A stretch of 37,309 nucleotides of DNA, taken from positions 1 through 37,309 of the forward strand of contig JAJRTI010000871.1 of assembly GCA_024278415.1 (NCBI GenBank), read 5' to 3'. The stretch is from Planctomycetota bacterium (GTDB lineage: Bacteria; Planctomycetota; Brocadiia; JAJRTI01). Each line of letters opens with the position of its first letter. Position 1 is the first letter of the stretch. Position numbers and translations under genes: made by a program. The notes under the pieces were generated by a model. That model worked only from the letters and a program-made list of their open reading frames with translations, did no database searches and had not been told where the DNA came from. Positions 35,257 to 37,309 of this stretch are shown here, piece by piece.

Positions 35257-35934
35257 ATGAGGGCGAAACTCGAAGAAGTGCTGGAGCATGTTCGGGCGGC
35301 TGGGATCGTGCGTCCGAGGGATCTGCGCAGGCTTGGGATACCGCAGAACTGCCTCTGGCATCTGCACAAAGGTGGGCTACTGGAGCGCATTGGCCGGGGA
35401 CTTTACACGATGCCGAACGCGGACGTGACTGAGCACCACAGCCTGGCCGAGGTGTGCAAGCGCGCGCCCCGCGGGGTGATTTGCCTGCTGTCTGCACTCC
35501 GGTTTCATGAACTCACGACGCAGAGCCCCTTCGAGGTTTGGGTCGCCATCAACGTCAAGGCGCGGGAGCCGAAGCTTCAGCCACTGCGGGTGCGCGTGGT
35601 TCGCTTTTCCGGTAGGGTGCTAAGTGAAGGAATTGAAGAGCGGACCATCGAAGGTGTAAAGGTGCGCGTGTACAATGCCGCCAAGACTGTAGCCGACTGC
35701 TTCAAGTATCGCAACAAATCGCGACAATCGTGGGATTCTCGCGTTTGGGCTTCTGATCCGTCTCCTCCGCGTCCTCATGCCGAGAACAGGCCGAGAAACG
35801 CCGACGCGCGGAGATGCCAAGACGCAGAAAGGGCGACCATTCGCCGTATTGCCGCTTCCTTTGCGTCTCTGCGCCTTGGCGTCTTTGCGTTGGAACGGAC
35901 GCGCCAACTCCCCGCCGGCATGGACCGCGCGTAG
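35257..35934 (+). CDS. AbiEi-type antitoxin, C-terminally truncated orphan
   Basis: Residues 1-154 match the AbiEi family of type IV toxin-antitoxin antitoxins: an N-terminal winged helix (about 1-52; GIVRPRDLRRLGIPQNCLWH, LERIGRGLYTMP), then VICLLSALRFHELTTQSPFEVW and IEGVKVRVYNAAKTVADCFK. After KYRNK the family normally continues (IGLDVA...), but here the frame runs into unrelated Arg-rich sequence (155-225), partly from an interspersed repeat. The nucleotidyltransferase toxin AbiEii that should follow is absent. The winged helix and operator are intact, so the fragment might still bind DNA. AAGGG lies just before the ATG. Confidence 0.8.
   Translation: MRAKLEEVLEHVRAAGIVRPRDLRRLGIPQNCLWHLHKGGLLERIGRGLYTMPNADVTEHHSLAEVCKRAPRGVICLLSALRFHELTTQSPFEVWVAINVKAREPKLQPLRVRVVRFSGRVLSEGIEERTIEGVKVRVYNAAKTVADCFKYRNKSRQSWDSRVWASDPSPPRPHAENRPRNADARRCQDAERATIRRIAASFASLRLGVFALERTRQLPAGMDRA
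35807..35889. repeat. Interspersed palindromic repeat inside the AbiEi 3' end
   Basis: The left arm (GCGGAGATGCCAAGACGCAG, from about 35808) and the right arm, reading on the minus strand GCAAAGACGCCAAGGCGCAG and on (35860-35889), are divergent inverted copies of one unit. The unit translates as the RKDAKAQRR-type peptide seen on the minus strand. Repeats of this kind are scattered through many environmental bacterial genomes. Its position follows the point where AbiEi similarity stops. Confidence 0.6.
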
Positions 35935-36192
35935 CCGTCCAGCACCGCTCCCCGTTGCTGGCCTATCTCCGGCATATCCGGGTTTCCCGTATTCTGCGCC
36001 AGTCAACATAGCCGCGGCTCTTGGGTGCTATGTCAATCGCGGCAGCGCGCCCGGCCAAGCCTCCTTCGCGGTTTCGGCCAGGAGTGCTTGACCGCTAGCC
36101 CGGCGGGAGGTAACCTGCGGCCACTCGGTCTGGCAGTTCCTGGAAAAGGTAACCGAGGTAGAACATGAAACTGTGCAAAACGTGAGGTTGTG

Positions 36193-36396
36193 ATGAGCGA
36201 GTCGTGGCTTCTTTGGGGTGTACTGTTCGGCTCATTCGGGCTCGGTTTCTTCATGTACGGCAAGAAGCAAAGGGCGGCCGTTCCGCTGGTCTGCGGGTTA
36301 GCCCTCATGATCTTCCCGTATTTCGTTTCCAACACGATTCTTCTTGTCGGAATTGGGGTCATGCTCATAGTTGTTCCCTACTTCGTCAGAATCTGA
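36193..36396 (+). CDS. Small two- to three-helix membrane protein
   Basis: The 67-residue protein starts at ATG 36193 (GTG 36190 is an alternative), with GAGG 6-7 bases upstream. It is almost entirely hydrophobic, with helices around 5-20, 29-45 and 47-64 separated by MYGKKQRAA and YFVSN. Small conserved membrane proteins with this pattern (FGLGFFMYGKKQ) occur in many bacteria without known function. It is followed after 71 bases by an integron attC site, so it has the structure of a gene cassette. Confidence 0.75.
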   Translation: MSESWLLWGVLFGSFGLGFFMYGKKQRAAVPLVCGLALMIFPYFVSNTILLVGIGVMLIVVPYFVRI

Positions 36397-36467
36397 GCAA
36401 TTCGGAGCGCCGTCGCGGCAGCTTCAAGTCATTCATTGAGTGTACGCCTGTCAGTGCAGAGGCTGTC

Positions 36468-36539
36468 GCCTGACATCTGGGTGAAGCCGAGCGCCAAGAC
36501 CGGGGCGGCCTCCGCGGCCGGCTTACCCGAGCGTTAGGC
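36468..36539 (+). other. Integron attC recombination site
   Basis: The 72-base element starts with R'' GCCTGAC (36468-36474) and ends with R' GTTAGGC (36533-36539), which pair at 6 of 7 positions. Inside, GGGTGAAGCCG pairs with CGGCTTACCC, leaving one extrahelical G, just as in the aadA cassette attC, where GTTCAAGCCG faces CGGCTTAAC. A GC-rich variable stem lies between. Size, imperfect palindromy, extrahelical base and position after a small ORF all fit attC. No integron integrase or second attC was found in the window. Confidence 0.8.
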
Positions 36540-36574
36540 TGCATGCCAGGTAGTGCTAAGGAACGGACGAGAAA

Positions 36575-36763
36575 TTGGCGAGCGTGACGCCATCAGGCCG
36601 GCCACTGCCAACAAGTTGTGGCAGTCTGTTTCCAATCCTGCTGACACTCTTCAGTGGTACGGGATGCCAACATGGAATCAACGGCGCCAGAACGCCTCCA
36701 CCGAGCTTGTCTCGGCGGAGCGAGCGACTGGCCCGCTACTGGACCGGCCTCAATGCACTCCCC
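36575..36763 (+). pseudogene. Possible 5' fragment of a lipoprotein gene
   Basis: The frame reads PILLTLFSGTGCQHGINGAR then TPPPSLSRRSERLARYWTGL, resembling the start of a secreted TPR lipoprotein. It breaks at a C9 tract and the 63-base hairpin. A separate frame further on (about 36880-37094; AEGFFDDVLGMLEAFGGGAK) could be the C-terminal end of the same gene. This assignment rests on sequence feel only. Confidence 0.3.
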
Positions 36764-36826
36764 CCCCCCATTCAGCGTCGTTTGTGCCGCCCCGATGGGG
36801 CGGCACAAACGACGCTGAATGGGGGG
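36764..36826. repeat. Perfect 30-bp inverted repeat (long hairpin)
   Basis: Bases 36764-36793 are exactly complementary to 36797-36826 around the 3-base centre GAT. The arm reads CCCCCC ATTCAGCGTCG TTTGTGCCGCCCC. No coding gene explains it. It could be a mobile palindromic element (REP-like), a strong transcription terminator or a single-strand recombination substrate. Confidence 0.9.
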
Positions 36827-36866
36827 AAGCTGGACATTGGCGCACGAGTAGCTGGTCAGTCGTTGG

Positions 36867-36891
36867 CTCCACGGGCGCAAGGCCCGTGGAG
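36867..36891. repeat. Second short hairpin
   Basis: CTCCACGGGC (36867-36876) pairs perfectly with GCCCGTGGAG (36882-36891) around GCAAG. It lies 40 bases after the long hairpin and may belong to the same inserted element. It has no T tract, so it is not a typical intrinsic terminator. Confidence 0.6.
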
Positions 36892-37086
36892 GCTCGGGCA
36901 CCCGTACGGCTGAAAAGTGTCATCCTGCCGACGAAACCGCTGAAGGGTTCTTCGATGACGTTTTGGGAATGTTGGAGGCGTTTGGAGGTGGCGCCAAGCG
37001 ATCTAATCCGCTAACCTCTACGACGAGAGACATGTTTCCGCTGCAACAGTCCGGCGCAGATCATTTTCAAGCAAGGAGAACCAGAT

Positions 37087-37227
37087 ATGGGTGATAAGGG
37101 AAAGAAGGATAAAGGCAAGAAGGAACAACAGAAAAAGGCTCACCTTTCTCAAAAGGAAAAACGGAAAGAGAAAAGAGAAAAGAAGAAGAAGAAACCAACG
37201 TCACTCACCGGCAATTCCGGCGGGTGA
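37087..37227 (+). CDS. Small lysine-rich basic protein (46 residues)
   Basis: ATG 37087 is preceded by AAGGAG 8 bases upstream, a strong ribosome site. The product begins MGDKGKKDKGKKEQQKKAHL and contains KEKRKEKREKKKKK, with no hydrophobic segment. About half of the residues are Lys or Arg. Short MGDK-type lysine-rich proteins occur widely in bacteria and remain uncharacterised. Nucleic-acid or ribosome association is a guess from charge only. Confidence 0.65.
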   Translation: MGDKGKKDKGKKEQQKKAHLSQKEKRKEKREKKKKKPTSLTGNSGG

Positions 37228-37309
37228 AACCACACGTCATGTGGCTGAACATGACGGGCACGAAACCAAGTCGCATACTTCGGTGGGAACCGCGCTGGCA
37301 CGACGGGGC

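Noticed and set aside
35030..35497. Minus-strand frame of 155 codons across the AbiEi promoter
   Set aside because: It is antisense to the AbiEi N-terminus, covers the operator, and has no protein-like features.
35900..36192. A second attC site before the small membrane-protein gene
   Set aside because: No GTTRRRY core with a partner RYYYAAC and inner arms could be found. The 36000-36035 inverted words do not fit attC rules.
3208..37309. attR direct repeat of the tRNA-Val 3' end within the window
   Set aside because: I looked for the T-arm/acceptor sequence. Only 8-base fragments (for example GTTCAAGT near 34968) were seen, which are not significant.
37239..37309. Possible start of a further gene (MWLNMTGTKPSRILRWEPRW) at the right edge
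   Set aside because: Only 23 codons are visible, with no clear ribosome site or motif. It cannot be supported from this window.
1..37309. CRISPR array, rRNA or insertion sequence
   Set aside because: No regularly spaced repeats, rRNA segments or transposase genes were seen anywhere in the window.

Overview
The window comes from a high-GC bacterium, most likely a member of the Planctomycetota or a related PVC lineage. This is inferred from the paired CxxC zinc ribbons at the N-termini of membrane-anchored proteins, the planctomycete-style tyrosine recombinase, the FHA/PQQ and ExbB/ExbD gene content, and a large heparinase-like polysaccharide-degrading protein. No rRNA or taxonomic marker is present, so the assignment is tentative.

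Left edge (1-4140): a large secreted heparinase II/III-like protein reads leftwards and runs off the window. It is followed by tRNA-Val(TAC), with a good promoter and a terminator-like hairpin. A truncated tyrosine integrase sits against the 3' end of the tRNA, and its last 20 codons are antisense to the tRNA. It has lost its N-terminal domain and apparently its catalytic tyrosine, so it is probably a relic.

Centre (4137-34608): about 30 kb of minus-strand genes, 20 in all, almost all overlapping or separated by fewer than 60 bases (largest gap 105). In transcription order: a membrane-anchored TPR protein with ten CxxCxG knuckles; a HEAT-repeat protein; a TonB-like anchored protein; two ExbB/TolQ proteins; two ExbD/TolR proteins, one with two zinc ribbons; an FHA-like/TM/PQQ-propeller protein; an unknown anchored protein; a TolB-like propeller lipoprotein; two anchored TPR proteins; an oligopeptide-type ABC importer compressed into three genes (extended binding protein, fused permease, fused double ATPase); an unknown exported protein; a pentaheme cytochrome c; and a complete Fe(III)-type ABC importer. 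This looks like one envelope machine that couples proton-motive-force transduction (ExbBD/TonB-like) to solute and metal uptake and a redox protein. The whole locus is the best candidate here for an undescribed system.

Right edge (34609-37309): an accessory, decaying region. It holds a frameshifted gene remnant, an orphan AbiEi-type antitoxin truncated at its C-terminus behind an operator-like inverted repeat, an interspersed palindromic repeat, a small membrane protein followed by a convincing integron attC site, a 30-bp perfect hairpin, fragments of a possible lipoprotein gene, and a 46-residue lysine-rich protein.
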